DNA of 64,000 nucleotides, from positions 1,952,712 through 2,016,711 of the forward strand of contig JAUJYN010000022.1 of NCBI GenBank assembly GCA_030737835.1. The letters are read 5' to 3'. Positions 20,769 through 32,879 of this stretch are shown in pieces; the first letter of the stretch is position 1; every line of letters starts with the position of its first letter. Below the pieces are notes generated by a model. That model was not told the origin of the DNA. It ran no database searches and saw nothing but the letters and a program-made list of their open reading frames with translations. The stretch is from Acorus gramineus (lineage: Eukaryota > Streptophyta > Magnoliopsida > Acorales > Acoraceae). The position numbers and the translations under genes are program-made.

Positions 20769-22231
20769 GATGGGGCACCCTAGCTATACTACTTGTGTAG
20801 ATAAGTAGTATGGCCATGCTTAAATTATAATATGTTAGATATCTTGCATGCTAGGCTTATATTGCATGTATTGTATCCATGTATGAATGATTGTGTTGCA
20901 TGTGCCCCTCTAGTATGGGCATGTATTTCTGTAATGTGTATGGATGTATAAAATAGGGCATGCCTTAGGTAGTATTGTAATACTACTTCCACCATATTAA
21001 TTGAAATATCCAGCATGATTAAGTCTACGTTAATAACGAGCACATGCCTAATATTCCCTTGCTATAAGACTCGAGGGCGTGGTGTAGTTGTTGCGCCCAT
21101 GCTTGTCACGCCCCAGAGCGGCCGTCCCCGATACGTGGCAAATATATATAATATCAGCAGTCCATACAGGAGATCAATAAAAGACTCTAAACAACATCGA
21201 AAATGACAACACAATCAATAATGTAGTTGACATAATATATATACATATAGTGGAAGCTTAAACGACTGAGTCTGTAATTCAAAGACATATTACAAACCAG
21301 AATACATAATCAACTGTCCTGTGAGAGCCAATATAAACAAAGACATCCATATACAAGTGTTGTGCCCAAGCACGGATAACAATACATACAAGCAAAGAAG
21401 GGGATGCTGATGGCCTCTCACTCGCAGAACCCAAAACGTGAACGCTGCTCCGCTACTGATGTGATGCCTCGGGGAGCTCCTCCTTCAGATCCGACTCAGT
21501 AACAACTGGAGGAAAAGAATATGCGAGGGGTGAGCCACACGCTCAGTGAATGGAACAATCTATGCAACACAACTCATATTAACCTTATAATAATTAAAGT
21601 CCCTAAATGGGAGTAACTGTACAAGCTAGTAGGTCGTAACATCGCCGACCCACCCCACCCTCACCCTCACCCTTTAAGGGGTGACATGGGTCTTTTGGGA
21701 CAGACTAGACTGCTCTCCACCCTTGGTCCACCAGTAGCCTCTCCCTCGCGTAGCCTCTACCTGGTATACTCCCACGATCAGTACCCTCCGAACGCATCGG
21801 TGGTACCTACGGATGGGAGCCCTCTGTCAGGATAGCTTTCCCAATGCCGGGGAGTCCCTACTCGGATCCAACGAAGGGGTGAAAACAGCCTACTCATACG
21901 GATACGATCCTCTTGGATCCGTTGACAACGATTTCTAACACTACTAATGTCATGAATTCTCAAGAATTCCTCCAGGGCGCATAACTGAGATGCGGGGAAA
22001 CATATATTATAATAACAAGGTTATAATATTTTATAAGGCATGCTTATACCAACATAATCTCATTTTGATTTAATTAAATTGAACTAAATGGGAAACATGC
22101 ATACATCAAGGCTTTTCAAGCATGGGACATGGTGTCTAGACATGTATGGGCCTCTATACATGATACATGGATGTATATCCCTAGCATACAATGTCTAATA
22201 TGGCATGGTTACATCATAGTAAAACATGTAT

Positions 22232-24604
22232 TGTCACGCCCCAGGGCGGCCGTCCCCGGGACGTGGCAAATGGTGTATATGATATCAGCAGTCTATACAG
22301 GAGGTCAATAACATACTCTAAACAACACCAAAAATGACAACACAGACAAAAGCAGGACTGACATGATATATACACAAATAGCGGAAGCTAAAAGACTGAG
22401 TCTGTAATTCAAAGACACATTACAGACTCGATACATAATCAACTGTCCTGTGAGAGCCAATATATACAATGACATCCAATATAATACAAACGGGTGCCCA
22501 AGCACGAAAATATAATACATACAATAAAAAAGGGATGCTGATGGCCTCTCACACTCGCAGAACGTGGCGCTGCTCCGCTACTGATGAAGTCCCTCGGGGA
22601 GCTCCTCCTTCAGATCCGACTCAGTGATAACTGGAGAAAAATATGCGAGGGGTGAGCCACACGCTCAGTGAATAGCACAACCCATGCATCACAATTCATA
22701 TTAACCACAAATAATTCAAAGCCTCTAAGTGGCAGGAACTACACAATCCAGTGGGTCGCTACATCGCCGACCCACCACACCCTCACCCTCACCCTCCAAT
22801 AGGTGACATGGTCTATTGGGACTGACTAGGCTGTTAATCACCCTTGGTCCACCGATAGTCTCTCCTCCACTCCGTAGCCCGCCTGGTCTACTCCCACAAT
22901 TCAGCACAGTCCGAAACCAAATCAGGAGGTACCTACTGATGGGAGCCCTCTGTCAGGACGGTCTGTCTAACGCTGGGGCAGTCTCTACACGGATCCAACG
23001 AAGGGAACAGAAACAACCTACCCACACGTATACGATCCACTTGGATCCGTCGGTAACAACTTCCTAACATTTCAAATGACATGAATTCCCGCGAATTCCT
23101 CCAGGGCGCATAACTACGATGCGGGGAAGCCTATATTATAACCTCATGGTTATAATATTCACTAAGCATGCTCATTACTAAATAACTCACATTTGATTTA
23201 AAATAAATTAAACTAAATGGGACACATGCATAGGTCGAGGCTTTCCTAGCATGGAAACATAGTATCAGGATGCATGGGCCTTTACACATCTCATAAGGGC
23301 AAGTATCCCTAACATACAGGGTCTAGGGAGGCATGGATACTACATAATAATCATGCATGCATAGCTACACTTAACACAAGTTAATATGAACTATAGTGCC
23401 CCAGGGAAGGGCAATACACTCCTAAGTGTATTGAACGCCTCACAACTGGGTTGGATTGTCCCACTCACCAATACCCGGGTCGATGCGTGACCGTCCGTCA
23501 AGATCTGCAAGACAGGGTATTCAACATGGTGAGTAAAATACGCAAATACATACAAAAATCCGCTATAAATACCCAACACTCGGACAAGCGTGCATACGGC
23601 CCGCACGCACGCGAGCCCGAGTGCCCCGACTCACTCCTGAACCCCCGGTGGCCATACGCACGACCACCCGCACGCGCACGCACGGGTGCGCACGCACGCA
23701 CGCACGCACACCCTCGGCCTGGGCGCACTACCGCGCCCCAGCCCACGTGCCCAGGCACGCTGCACGCTCGGGCCCACGCACGCGCGCGCCCGCGCGCACC
23801 GCGCGTCCAGCCCCGGGTGCACCCTCGCGCACTGCGACCCAACGCAGCGCCTCGCGCGCACACCCGCACACACTGCGCCCCTGCGCAGCACCCCGCACGC
23901 ACACCCGCTCGCCTCCTTGCGCACACCGCACGCACTGCGCCCCTGCGCAGCGCTCCGCGCACACGCCGCGCACTGCGCCCACCGCGCCAGACCGTACGCG
24001 CCCAGCGAGCCCGACAGCACGCACCCAGCGCGCCTGACAGCAGCTCGCCTGCCTACCTGCCTGTGCGCCTGCCTGCCTGCGCGCACAGGCTCGTGCGCAC
24101 GCGCACCGATGAGCCCGCATGCACCCGAGCCAACCCTACCACCTCCCTCAGCCCTCCCCCACCCCAACCACTCATGCCCACCTTGCACACCCAAAAACAC
24201 ATCCTAAACATGCATCTAAACAAGAAAAGGAAGGAAAGAAGGCCACCTCCAGGGATGAAAAATTCTGGCAGCAGCCCTGTTCAATGTTTAGCTCACATTT
24301 CGGAATAGCTGGAGGGATTATTTGATCGTGGCATAAACATGAAAGTTGTAGATAATCTTCTTGGCTTTCCAACGGACTGCGAAATTCTGAAACGTTATCG
24401 GAATTCGATGAAATTTTTGTGAGTTGCTTGAAATGGCCCCAGGACACATAATATGCACTTAGATTTTCAATCGGAGCCCTCAAACTCAGGGTGACAGCCA
24501 AAAGTCTAAAATTTTAGCGGTTCCGATCGAAAAAAGAAAAAGTTGAAAAACTGCTAAAATGCTCCAATGGTGACCAGAAGGTAAAAAGTGACACATATAT
24601 AACA
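22232..24604 (-). mobile_element. Antisense solo LTR A, TSD TGTAT/AGTAT
   Basis: It starts TGTCACGCCCC and ends GTGACACATATATAACA, the terminus type of the complete element. Flanks TGTAT (22227-22231) and AGTAT (24605-24609) differ at one base. The minus strand has a 36-nt micro-exon (23469-23504), hairpin arms AGTGTATTG/CAATACACT (23412-23433 on plus) and a GC-rich interior (23590-24130). The expected donor is weak. Around 24254-24370 the sequence instead matches the U3 of subtype A2, so this copy looks chimeric. Confidence 0.9.
23412..23433 (-). other. Conserved covarying hairpin in LTR A
   Basis: CAATACACT (23412-23420) and AGTGTATTG (23425-23433) are perfect 9-bp arms with a 4-nt loop, at the same place where other LTRs carry ATGCAC/GTGCAT. 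Confidence 0.8.
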
Positions 24605-27600
24605 AGTATTAACATGGTTTTTTCATTGACACAAGTTAATATGCAATTATGGTGCCCCAGGGGAGGGCAATGTACGCCTACGTGCATCGAACGCCTCCCT
24701 ACTGGGTTTGATTGACCCACTGACCGCAACCCGGGTCGTTGCGTGACCGTTCACCAAGATCTACAAAACATGGGCATTCAATATGATGAGTAAACTACAC
24801 AATACACATGAAATTTACTAGAAATACCAAATACTCGAACAAGCATGCATACGGACTCGCACGCATGCGAGCATGCACGTACGCACGCGAGTCCGAGTGC
24901 CCCGACACCTACCCGAACCCTAGGGCAGGAACACGCATGGCCCCCCGCGCGCGCACTGGTGCCCAGCCACGTGCCCAGGCACATGCCCAGGCGCACTGCC
25001 CCGTGCGCGCCCGCGCGTACCCCCGCTCGCGCCAGCGCCCGCGCGCCCACTCTGCTCGCACCCGCGCGCTCACGCGTCTGCGCGCCCGCCTGCGCCTGCC
25101 AGCGCCCTCCTGCGAGCGCGCCTGCGCGCGCACGCGCGCAGACAGCCCCCAGCGCGCGCCCACTCACCCCTAACCCCTTTTTAACCCTCCCCAACCCCTC
25201 ACACACATTCTAACACATCTACCCAACATGCATGACCTCCCCAACCATCCCTAAGCCATAAAAACCAAGAAAAGAAGGGGAAAGGCTCACCTTGGGAGGG
25301 GAAATGAAAGGCGGAGGTTCGGGGGCCCCCGATGCACCCGCGACCACCTCAACCACCACCACCACTACCACCACCTCCTCAGCCCTCCTTTGGCTGCAAA
25401 TCAGGGGGGAAAAGTTCATGAAAGGGAACTTGAGAGAGAGGAGATCAACAACAACAACAACAACACTTACACAACCCTAGACTTGCACTTGCACCTTCTC
25501 CTTCTCTTCTCTTTGAGGAGATAATACAAACACTTGGGGGGGGGGGAGGGGGGGAAAGAGAGAAGAGAGAGCCAAGAAAGTGTAGACGTGTGAGTGGGAG
25601 AGAGAGAGGGAGAGATATTTTGGCACATAAATATCTAAAGGAGGGATAGAAATGACCTATTTATCCTTGACTAGAAATTCTGAGCATGCTTCACTATAAC
25701 AGCCATAACTTCTTCAATATAGCTCCGAATTGCACAATTCAAAGTCCGTTGGAAAGCCAAGAAGATTATCTACAACTTTCATGTTTATGCCAAGATCAAA
25801 TAATCCCTCCAGCTATTCCGAAATGTGAGCTAAACATTGAACAGGGCTGCTGCCAGAATTTTTCATCCCTGGGGTATACTTGGAAAAATACCCATAACTT
25901 TTACTACAGGAATCCAGTTGATCTAATTCCACTTTTGTATGAAAGCTAACTCGAAACTGAGCATCTCATAATAAAATCATATTTAAACCTCTTCATCTTG
26001 GATTTTAACAAAATCAAATCCAAATACCAAATTGGAAATACATAACTTCGAGGAGAAAAATTATGTAGCCAAATTTTCAATCAGAGCGCTCCAAATGACA
26101 CAGGCATAACAATGCTAATGGGGGCAAAGCTATGACCAACTTCAAGAGATGATGATCTCTCTCGCCCTCTCCCTCTGCATGAACTGAGTAAGTAGATGCG
26201 ATTTCCTACTCGACTCAGGTTCGTTTGGAATATTGGCATGCACCTGTTAGTGCGCGAGATCGCGCTTGGCCCTTCCCTTTTAAGTTGGTGATATCCAACG
26301 CATGCTTAAGTTATGCCTTGTGTGCTTATATGATTAATGGCCATGTATGCATGTTTAAGTGGGCCATACCATGTATGCATGTTGTATGATTTGTTGTTTA
26401 TGATGTAAATCCATGTTAGGGGTTACCCTTATAGTCAATTATTAGATGATTGTGCATATGGTTCATGCACATAGCTATGATATGATTCTCCTGTTATATA
26501 TATGCACAGGTTAAAACTAATTAGGCTTATCTGAAATAGGCATGGGTACGACCCGCTGTCAGGATGTACCTCATTAGTTAGTGCGCGAGCGATGTAATCG
26601 CCCTTGCATCCGTGTGATGCACTTGAATGGAATTTAGGAGTTAGGCATTAAGTTAGGCCTACCCGTGCTAGGCGAGGGGTGAGCTACAAGCTCAGTGAGT
26701 GGCTGGAAACCAATCACCTTTTCAACAGTTCAATACTAAAGCAATTTCCTTTCAAGGAAAACATGGGTGGAAACCCAGTGGATAACAAGGTCACACGGCG
26801 GCGCGACCAACCTCACCCTCACCCTCACTCCCGGAGAGAGACTCTTGAAACTTTTGGGGAGACCATACCGTTGGTCGAAGAGACGCGGAATTACTGGTCC
26901 ACACAACAATACTGGATCATCTACATCGAGATAACTACCCAACGATGTCTTTGAACGTCGATACGTAACCGGACCCAACAACTATGGGAACGAACAAAAA
27001 TGAATGGGTCACGCAGTGACGTGACTTCACCTCATCCTCACCCTCACCCCAAAGGGTGACACAGGACTGTTGGAAGAAAACTTTTTGTTCTACACCCTTC
27101 GTCATCCGGTAGCCCTCTCCCGAGTAGCCTCTACCTGGTATACTCCCATGATCAGTACATCTGCCGAACGCATCGGTAGTACCTACAGGTGGGAGCCCTC
27201 TGTCAAGACAGCTTTAACGTCGGGTAGCTTCAACGTGGATCCGAAGAAGGGGAGAACGATTCCACGCTCGCAATATCATCGGTAGCCCTCTCTTGCGTAG
27301 CCTCTACCTGTCGTCCTTCCACGATCGGTAAATCAACCAGATGTGTACCGCGATACGCATCGGTAGCACCTACAAGTGGTGGCACCCAAACAGGACAACT
27401 TCAATTCTGGGGTGTTTCAACACACGATGATGTCAGGAGGAAGCACCCCACGTTCGGAAAGCGAACCCTATGGGAAAGTCAACTATGCTTGATAATCACA
27501 TATCAATTATAACAAATACTCTTGGACTCCCACACGAGTGCATCGCTTAGAGGCGAGGGGTTACCTCTGTTCTCACGCAGAAATAATCCCAAGGCATATA

Positions 27601-30600
27601 ACCCAACAGGCGGTTCATATACGCGCCTAGCACGGGTAGGCCTAACTTAATGCCATAGCCACCGGTTTAACAAAACCGATACAACAAATGAATTCTCCTG
27701 AATTCCATTCAAGTGCATCACACGGATGCAAGGGCGATTACATCGCTCACGCACTAACTAATGAGGTACATCCCGACAGCGGGTCGTACCCACACCTATT
27801 TCAGATAGGCCTAATTAGTTTTAACATGTGCATATATATAACAGGAGAATCATATCATAGCTATGTGCATGAACCATATGCACGATCATCTAATAATTGA
27901 CTATAAGGGTATCCCCTAACATGGATTTACATCATAAACAACAAATCATACAACATGCATACAAGGTATGGCCCACTTAAACATGCATACAAGGCCATTA
28001 ATCATATAAGCATACAAGGTATAACTTAAGCATGCGTTGGATATCACCAACTTAAAAGGGAAGGGTCAAGCGCGATCTCACGCACTAACAGGTGCATGCC
28101 AATATTCCAAACGAACCTGAGTCGAGTAGGAAATCGCATCTACTTACTCAGTTCGTGTAGAGGGAGAGGGCGAGAGAGAGCTCATCATCTCTTGAAGTTG
28201 GTCATAGCTTTGCCCCATTAGCATGGGCGCAACAACTACACCACGCCCTCGAGGGGAATATTAGGCATGTGCTCGTTATTAACCCAGACTTAATCATGCT
28301 GGATATTCCAATTAATATGGTAGTATTACTCATAGGGACTACCTAAGGCATGCTTATTCTATACATTCATGAAAACCCACATCACACATGCCCATACATG
28401 AAGGGCGCATGCATACATAATAATTCACACATGAATATACATAGGCAAGTATATGGTAGAAAAGGGGGTTCTATGCAATATACGAGCTATACAAGCCTAG
28501 CATGCAAATATCTAACATATTTAGGGTGCAAAGAAGCCCCATGGATGCGCGATGCACGACTACGTGCATCGAGCGCATCCCAAAGGGTTGGATCGAACCA
28601 CTCACCGCAACCCGAGACCTCGCGCATCCCATCCGACGAGATCTGCAAGGTAAGGGCATCCAATTTGGTGAGTAAAATCACATTATAACACTTAGAATTT
28701 ACTAGAAATACCAAAGACTTAGACATGCACGCATACGGGCTCGCACGCATGCAAGCACGCACGCACGCATGCCTGAGTGCCCCAGCACCTACCCGAGCCC
28801 CTGGGCAGCCACACACGTGGCCCCGCACGCATACGCCGGTGTGAACCTGCGCGCTCGCTCCCCGCGCACCCGCGCGCAAGCGCACCCGCCCTCCTGCGCC
28901 ACTCTGCGGGCGCCTGCGCGCGCACTCGCACTCGCGCGGACAGACCCGCGCGCGCGCCCAGACCCCTTTAACCCCTCCCCCACACTCCTCACTCACCCTA
29001 AACCAACTACCTAGCATGCATGACATCCCAACAACCCCTAAAGCCATGAAAATCATAAAAAGAAGGGGAAAACATACCAAAAGAGGGGGAAAGGAAAGGG
29101 GGAGGTGTAGGGGCTCGCAAGCTCCTCCTCGACCACCTCGACCACCACCACCACCATCTCTTCCATTGCTTCTCTTCTTCATGGCTGAACCAAAGGGGAG
29201 GGGAAACCATTAGAGGGGCTAGGGGAGGAGGAGAGGGAGAAGACAACAACAACAACAACAAAGGCACACACAACCTTGAACACTTCCTTCTTCACCTTCT
29301 CCTTCAATTGCTTCTTCCTCCTCCTTCTTCACACACAAAGAGGGGAAAAAGAGACCAAGAGAGGGAGAGAAAGAGAGATCCATGAATTGGGAGAGAGGGG
29401 GAGAGAGAGAGAGAGGGCAAAAAGGTCATTTTCATGCCCAAATAGTGTCTAGGGGTGACCATAAGGGGGTGGTAAGGTTAGGGTTAGGCTCATCCTCACT
29501 CAACCACTCATTTTTACTTTATTGGGAAGCGTGCGGAGAAGCACCACACACTCAAAAATATCTCACCCACTGAAACCCAGTAACGGCCAAACCCGAATGC
29601 GATTCGGAACTGCATATTTTTCGAAACGTTAATGGAATTCGATGAAATTTTTATGGATAGTATAAAACGGTACCAGGACCCATAATATGCAGTTAAATTT
29701 TCAATCAGAGTACTCCAACTCCCGCAGGTGGCTAAAAGCCAAAATTTTAGCGACTCCGATAAAAAAAAAATAAGGCTCCAAATGACACAGGCATAACAAT
29801 TTTATACTAAACATGCAAGGAAATCCATGAATGTACTGGGAATCAAGTCAAATAAGCTTCCCTTAGATAGGCAAGACTTCAAATGAACTCATGTGAGTGT
29901 GTGCGTTGTAAACATAGGAAAAAGTCTACCTTTGGCTGAAATTTTGCCTTTCCAAGTAGACATAGTTTAATTTCATCCCATTGTAGAGAATAAAAGAGGG
30001 GGTGAAGGGGGTGAGAGTAATATCTTCCTTGGGGCAATTTTTTGGATTGTCCCAATCTGGCACATGTCTTATTTTCTAGGTCCCTCTAGCTTTCTTCTTT
30101 TTACCACTTCTTTATTTAGGTGGAGAGTAAAGCCCGTCAGGCGTGTACCTGTGTTTTGGGTGGAGAGTACAATCCTTTTGCTTGGATACGTACTAGTATA
30201 GCTTTTGTTCAGCGTTTACTGTGTGTAAAGGCGTTTGTGCCTGGAAATGGAGAGTTTACCTGTTTGTTTGGGTGTATTTTCTTTTGTTGGCCTCTCTTTT
30301 GCCTTTCTTTGTTTGTGTTTTGAGGGGGGGGGGGGTTTCTGTTTTTTACCCCTGTTCTTTTCTGCTTCCCCTCTAGAAGTGTTTGTATGGTGCTAGAGCC
30401 AGTTTTGGGACATATGCTAGGTCCGGGACAATCCCTCATTTTGTCTTTGGGGTTGATACGAATAAGAGTAAGAATAAAGGGAAGATGCTTTGGGGTTAAA
30501 ATATTGTCCCAGTCTACCAGGTAGGTAATTTTTCCTTTTATTAGGTGGACCGATTCCTAAGTCATGCTTGTGTGATGGAGGTGGCATAATTGGTGAGTAT

Positions 30601-30711
30601 GAATTCAAGTAAAGTACAAGTTATCTTTGAGAGACTCATAATTCTATTATCAAGTACTAAACACTGGAATTCACAGGAAGGAAGAATAATATTTCTCAAG
30701 CATTGAGAGTT

Positions 30712-30990
30712 TCATGCATGGAATTTCTTCAGATAAAGTGCATTCCACGAACCTGAGACTTCGACTCCTTCGGCATCCACCAAGCGGTAGGCATTCCCGG
30801 AGTAGGCATGAGTGATCACATAGGGTCCCTCCCATGTGGGTTGCAGCTTTCCTTTGGGGTGGGGCTGCCTTGATGGCATGATTTGCTTAAGTACCAACTC
30901 CCCAATTTTAAATTTTCTCTCTATTACTTTCTTTTCAAATGCCCTTGCCAGCATCCTTTGGTAGGCCTGAGCATGGTCTGCAGCTCTTAA
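30712..30990 (-). pseudogene. Integrase C-terminal fragment, OTA-type Gypsy
   Basis: The minus-strand frame contains GELVLKQI, then GKLQPTWEGPYV, then WNALYLKKF. This is the pattern of the C-terminal integrase/tail region of plant Tat and Athila elements, where the protein contacts DNA after the catalytic core. The open frame extends upstream to 31092 only through repeat-derived Lys-rich sequence. No catalytic D,D,E residues remain, so the fragment cannot be active. The frame stops right after KKFHA. Confidence 0.75.
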
Positions 30991-31019
30991 TATTATTATT
31001 ATTTTTGTGGTCCTTTTCT

Positions 31020-31440
31020 CCTTCCTTTTTTGTTTTAAGAAAGCAGGTAAACAAATATTTATAGAAGTTTGAAAGCGTAAGCTGATAAACAAATGTTTTG
31101 GATTTTTTGTTTAGGAAAGCATGGAAACAAATATTTACAGGAGTTCGGAATGAAAGCTGATTAGCATATCCTTTTTTTTTGTGTTTTTCCTTTGTTTAAG
31201 AAAGCATGGAAAATGTGTATAGGAGTTTGGAATGAAAGTTGTTTTAGCAAATATCTTTTTTTGTGTTTTTCTTTGAGAAAGCATGTAAACAAATATGTAC
31301 AGGAGTTTGGAATGAAAGCTGTTTAGCATATCCTTTTTTTTGTTTTTTTTTTTTTTTTGTTTTTGTTTTCTTTTGAGAAAGTATGTAAACAAATATGTAC
31401 AAGAAGTTGAAAGTGTAAAGGATTATTTGGGTGGATCAGT
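31020..31440 (-). repeat. Minisatellite-like tandem repeat, about 100-bp units
   Basis: Four to five imperfect units share AAGCATGTAAACAAATAT, AGGAGTTTGGAATGAAAGC and long T runs. They lie exactly where the polymerase domains of the Gypsy remnant should be. Confidence 0.7.
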
Positions 31441-31595
31441 TCCAGGCTTGTGGATTTGAATCACTTCTTTGGGTCGGCTAGCCTTTATAGGCCAATTCAT
31501 TTTTTATTGTGGTTTTGCAGGTTCATCTCTTTCTTCTTCTCTTGCCCTTTTGGGTTTTCACTCTTGACCGAGCATATCTTTGGGCGAGTAATTCT

Positions 31596-32234
31596 TCATT
31601 TTGTACGAGTACATCTCCCACTTAATGTACATGGGGCAGATGGTCCAGTTGCAGACTCGTGCTCCGTCGAAACGTGCCTCTCCCCAAATGGTACCATTTC
31701 TCTGTGATAGGGGAAGCGGAGGCATTGGTGCCGGGTTGACGAGACAAATTCGATGCTATCGAGCCATGTCCTTCCGACAATTAGGGGATGAGGGGACCGG
31801 ATGTCCATTACCATGCAGTTGATGATAGTGGCTACCGAGCCGATCTTGAGTGGGAGAGTGACCAGCCTGCAGGTGTTTTTGCGCGTGCTATCAAAAGCAT
31901 AGATGAACTCATCTGACGGTTCTAGCCTGGGGACCTCGCCTTCAAGCTTTCGGTAAGCAGAGTAGGTTAGGACGTTAGTTTCTGCTCTTGTATCGATGAA
32001 AATGGTCTTGAATTCCCTCCCTCTGAGACTTGCGGTGATCGTCAGGGGCGCGGAGCGGGCCCCGGTTTTGGCGACGTCATGGGGGAGGAAGGCGATTAGG
32101 TTGTACTGTACGTTGTTGCTTGCTGAGTTCATGCTTCCAGCCGACCCTTCAGGGAAGTATCGGGTGCCGTAGGGGGATCCGAGTGGGCTGTTGCCTTCAG
32201 ACTCAATACCTGGGTGCACGGTTAATGCAAACAT
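31596..32234 (-). pseudogene. Retropepsin-like domain 2 of Gypsy remnant
   Basis: The 212-codon frame contains FIDTRAETNVLT, where active retropepsins have an Asp-Thr/Ser-Gly triad, and the flap-side motif LIVGRTWLDSI. Gly is replaced by Arg in the triad, so activity is unlikely. It is in the same reading frame as domain 1 (32286-32879), separated by one TGA and about 50 bp, and the two share the block around TWLDSI and HQCLRFP. Its role in an intact element would be Gag-Pol processing. Confidence 0.65.
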
Positions 32235-32285
32235 GTTGTGTAAGACCCAATTATCTTCGTTTTCATACCTGAGACGCGCTTCTCC

Positions 32286-32879
32286 TCAGATAGTCAGTAG
32301 GTGGCCCATGAATGGTAATCGGAGACATTGATGTCCTGGGGAGCAGATGGCCTGGATACTGTCCAACCATGGCCGTCCCAGCATTAGAGGGTATCTTGTG
32401 TCAATGTCGGCCATGAAGCATTCCATTTCACAGATTAGGGGACCAACGGCCAGCTCGATTACCACGGGACCGTAGAATGTCTTCCCGGAATGGTTAATAG
32501 CTTGGATAGTGGAGCGCACCAGTTGAACAAAGGGACAACCTCGCTTGGGCATCTCTTGGTAGGTGTAACAAGTCATGAGGTTCATCTGTGACCCTAGATC
32601 GATGAAAATGTTGTTTAGTGGTATGGCCTGGAGTTGCCCGTGAATGTGGAGTGGGTATACTCGTAGCCTAAGGTCCTTATCAATAAAAGATATGGTTATC
32701 GGATGGCAGGGGTCATCTACTGTGTCAATGCTTTTGGTGGACCCATTGTTGTCTGGATGCAAATCATCCGAAGTAGATTCCCCCTCCTCGGGTCCTTCGT
32801 TTGCTCCTTCAGGGACCTCCTCTTCTTCTTCGGGCTCGACTTCTCCTAGGCCACTTTCATCTGATTCGATGTTGATCAT
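32286..32879 (-). pseudogene. Retropepsin-like domain 1 of Gypsy remnant
   Basis: The 197-codon frame has an acidic N-terminal stretch (EPEEEEEVPEG), then IFIDLGSQMNLM and LMLGRPWLDSI. The catalytic triad position reads Asp-Leu-Gly instead of Asp-Thr/Ser-Gly. The frame is open upstream to about 32975 without a start codon, so the annotated start is arbitrary; the true 5' part was lost where LTR S3 begins (33029). It is clearly homologous to domain 2 just downstream. Confidence 0.65.

Larger units (their letters stand above)
21104..26111 (-). mobile_element. Antisense solo LTR A2, interrupted, TSD ATGCT
   Basis: It starts TGTCACGCCCC and ends GACACAGGCATAACA, flanked by ATGCT at 21099-21103 and 26112-26116. 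The antisense copy at 55030-55060 shows the uninterrupted target. Without insertion A the LTR is about 2.6 kb. On the minus strand it has a donor near 25290 (AAG/GTGAGC), a GC-rich interior (24900-25170), an acceptor TTTTGTAG, a 36-nt micro-exon (24725-24760) and a decayed second donor GTCAGT. The U3 part (25640-26111) defines a subtype with the segment TTCTGGCAGCAGCCCTGTTC. Confidence 0.93.
19369..26674 (+). mobile_element. Sense LTR S1, 3'-truncated and interrupted
   Basis: It starts TGTTATGCTTGTGTCATTTG at 19369 and continues after insertion A2 at 26117. The 3' third is missing: at GCG (26672-26674) it switches directly into antisense LTR S2. The 5' part has a U3 with GCTAAAATTTTGG, a CT-rich leader, a donor (20119, GTGAGC), a GC-rich stretch, an acceptor (20669), a 37-nt micro-exon (20670-20706) and a strong hairpin (20733-20768). 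Bases 26117-26665 form an inverted copy of about 27630-28235 in S2, an imperfect palindrome with arms near 0.6 kb. Confidence 0.85.
19012..29798 (-). mobile_element. Antisense solo LTR S2, interrupted, TSD ATATT/ATTTT
   Basis: The left part, 19012-19368, starts TGTCATGCCC. The right part, about 26672-29798, ends GACACAGGCATAACA. Together they give one minus-strand LTR of about 3.5 kb, with some 70 bp lost at the join. The flanks ATATT (19007-19011) and ATTTT (29799-29803) are a 5-bp duplication with one mismatch. The minus strand has a donor near 29077 (GTATGT), a GC-rich interior, an acceptor, a 37-nt micro-exon (28606-28642) and a GTGAGT donor. S1 is inserted at 19369 in the opposite orientation. 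Confidence 0.85.

Noticed and set aside
30120..30440. Small open frames on both strands in the non-coding part of the Gypsy remnant
   Set aside because: Short, hydrophobic or low-complexity translations of T-rich and G-run sequence without recognisable motifs.
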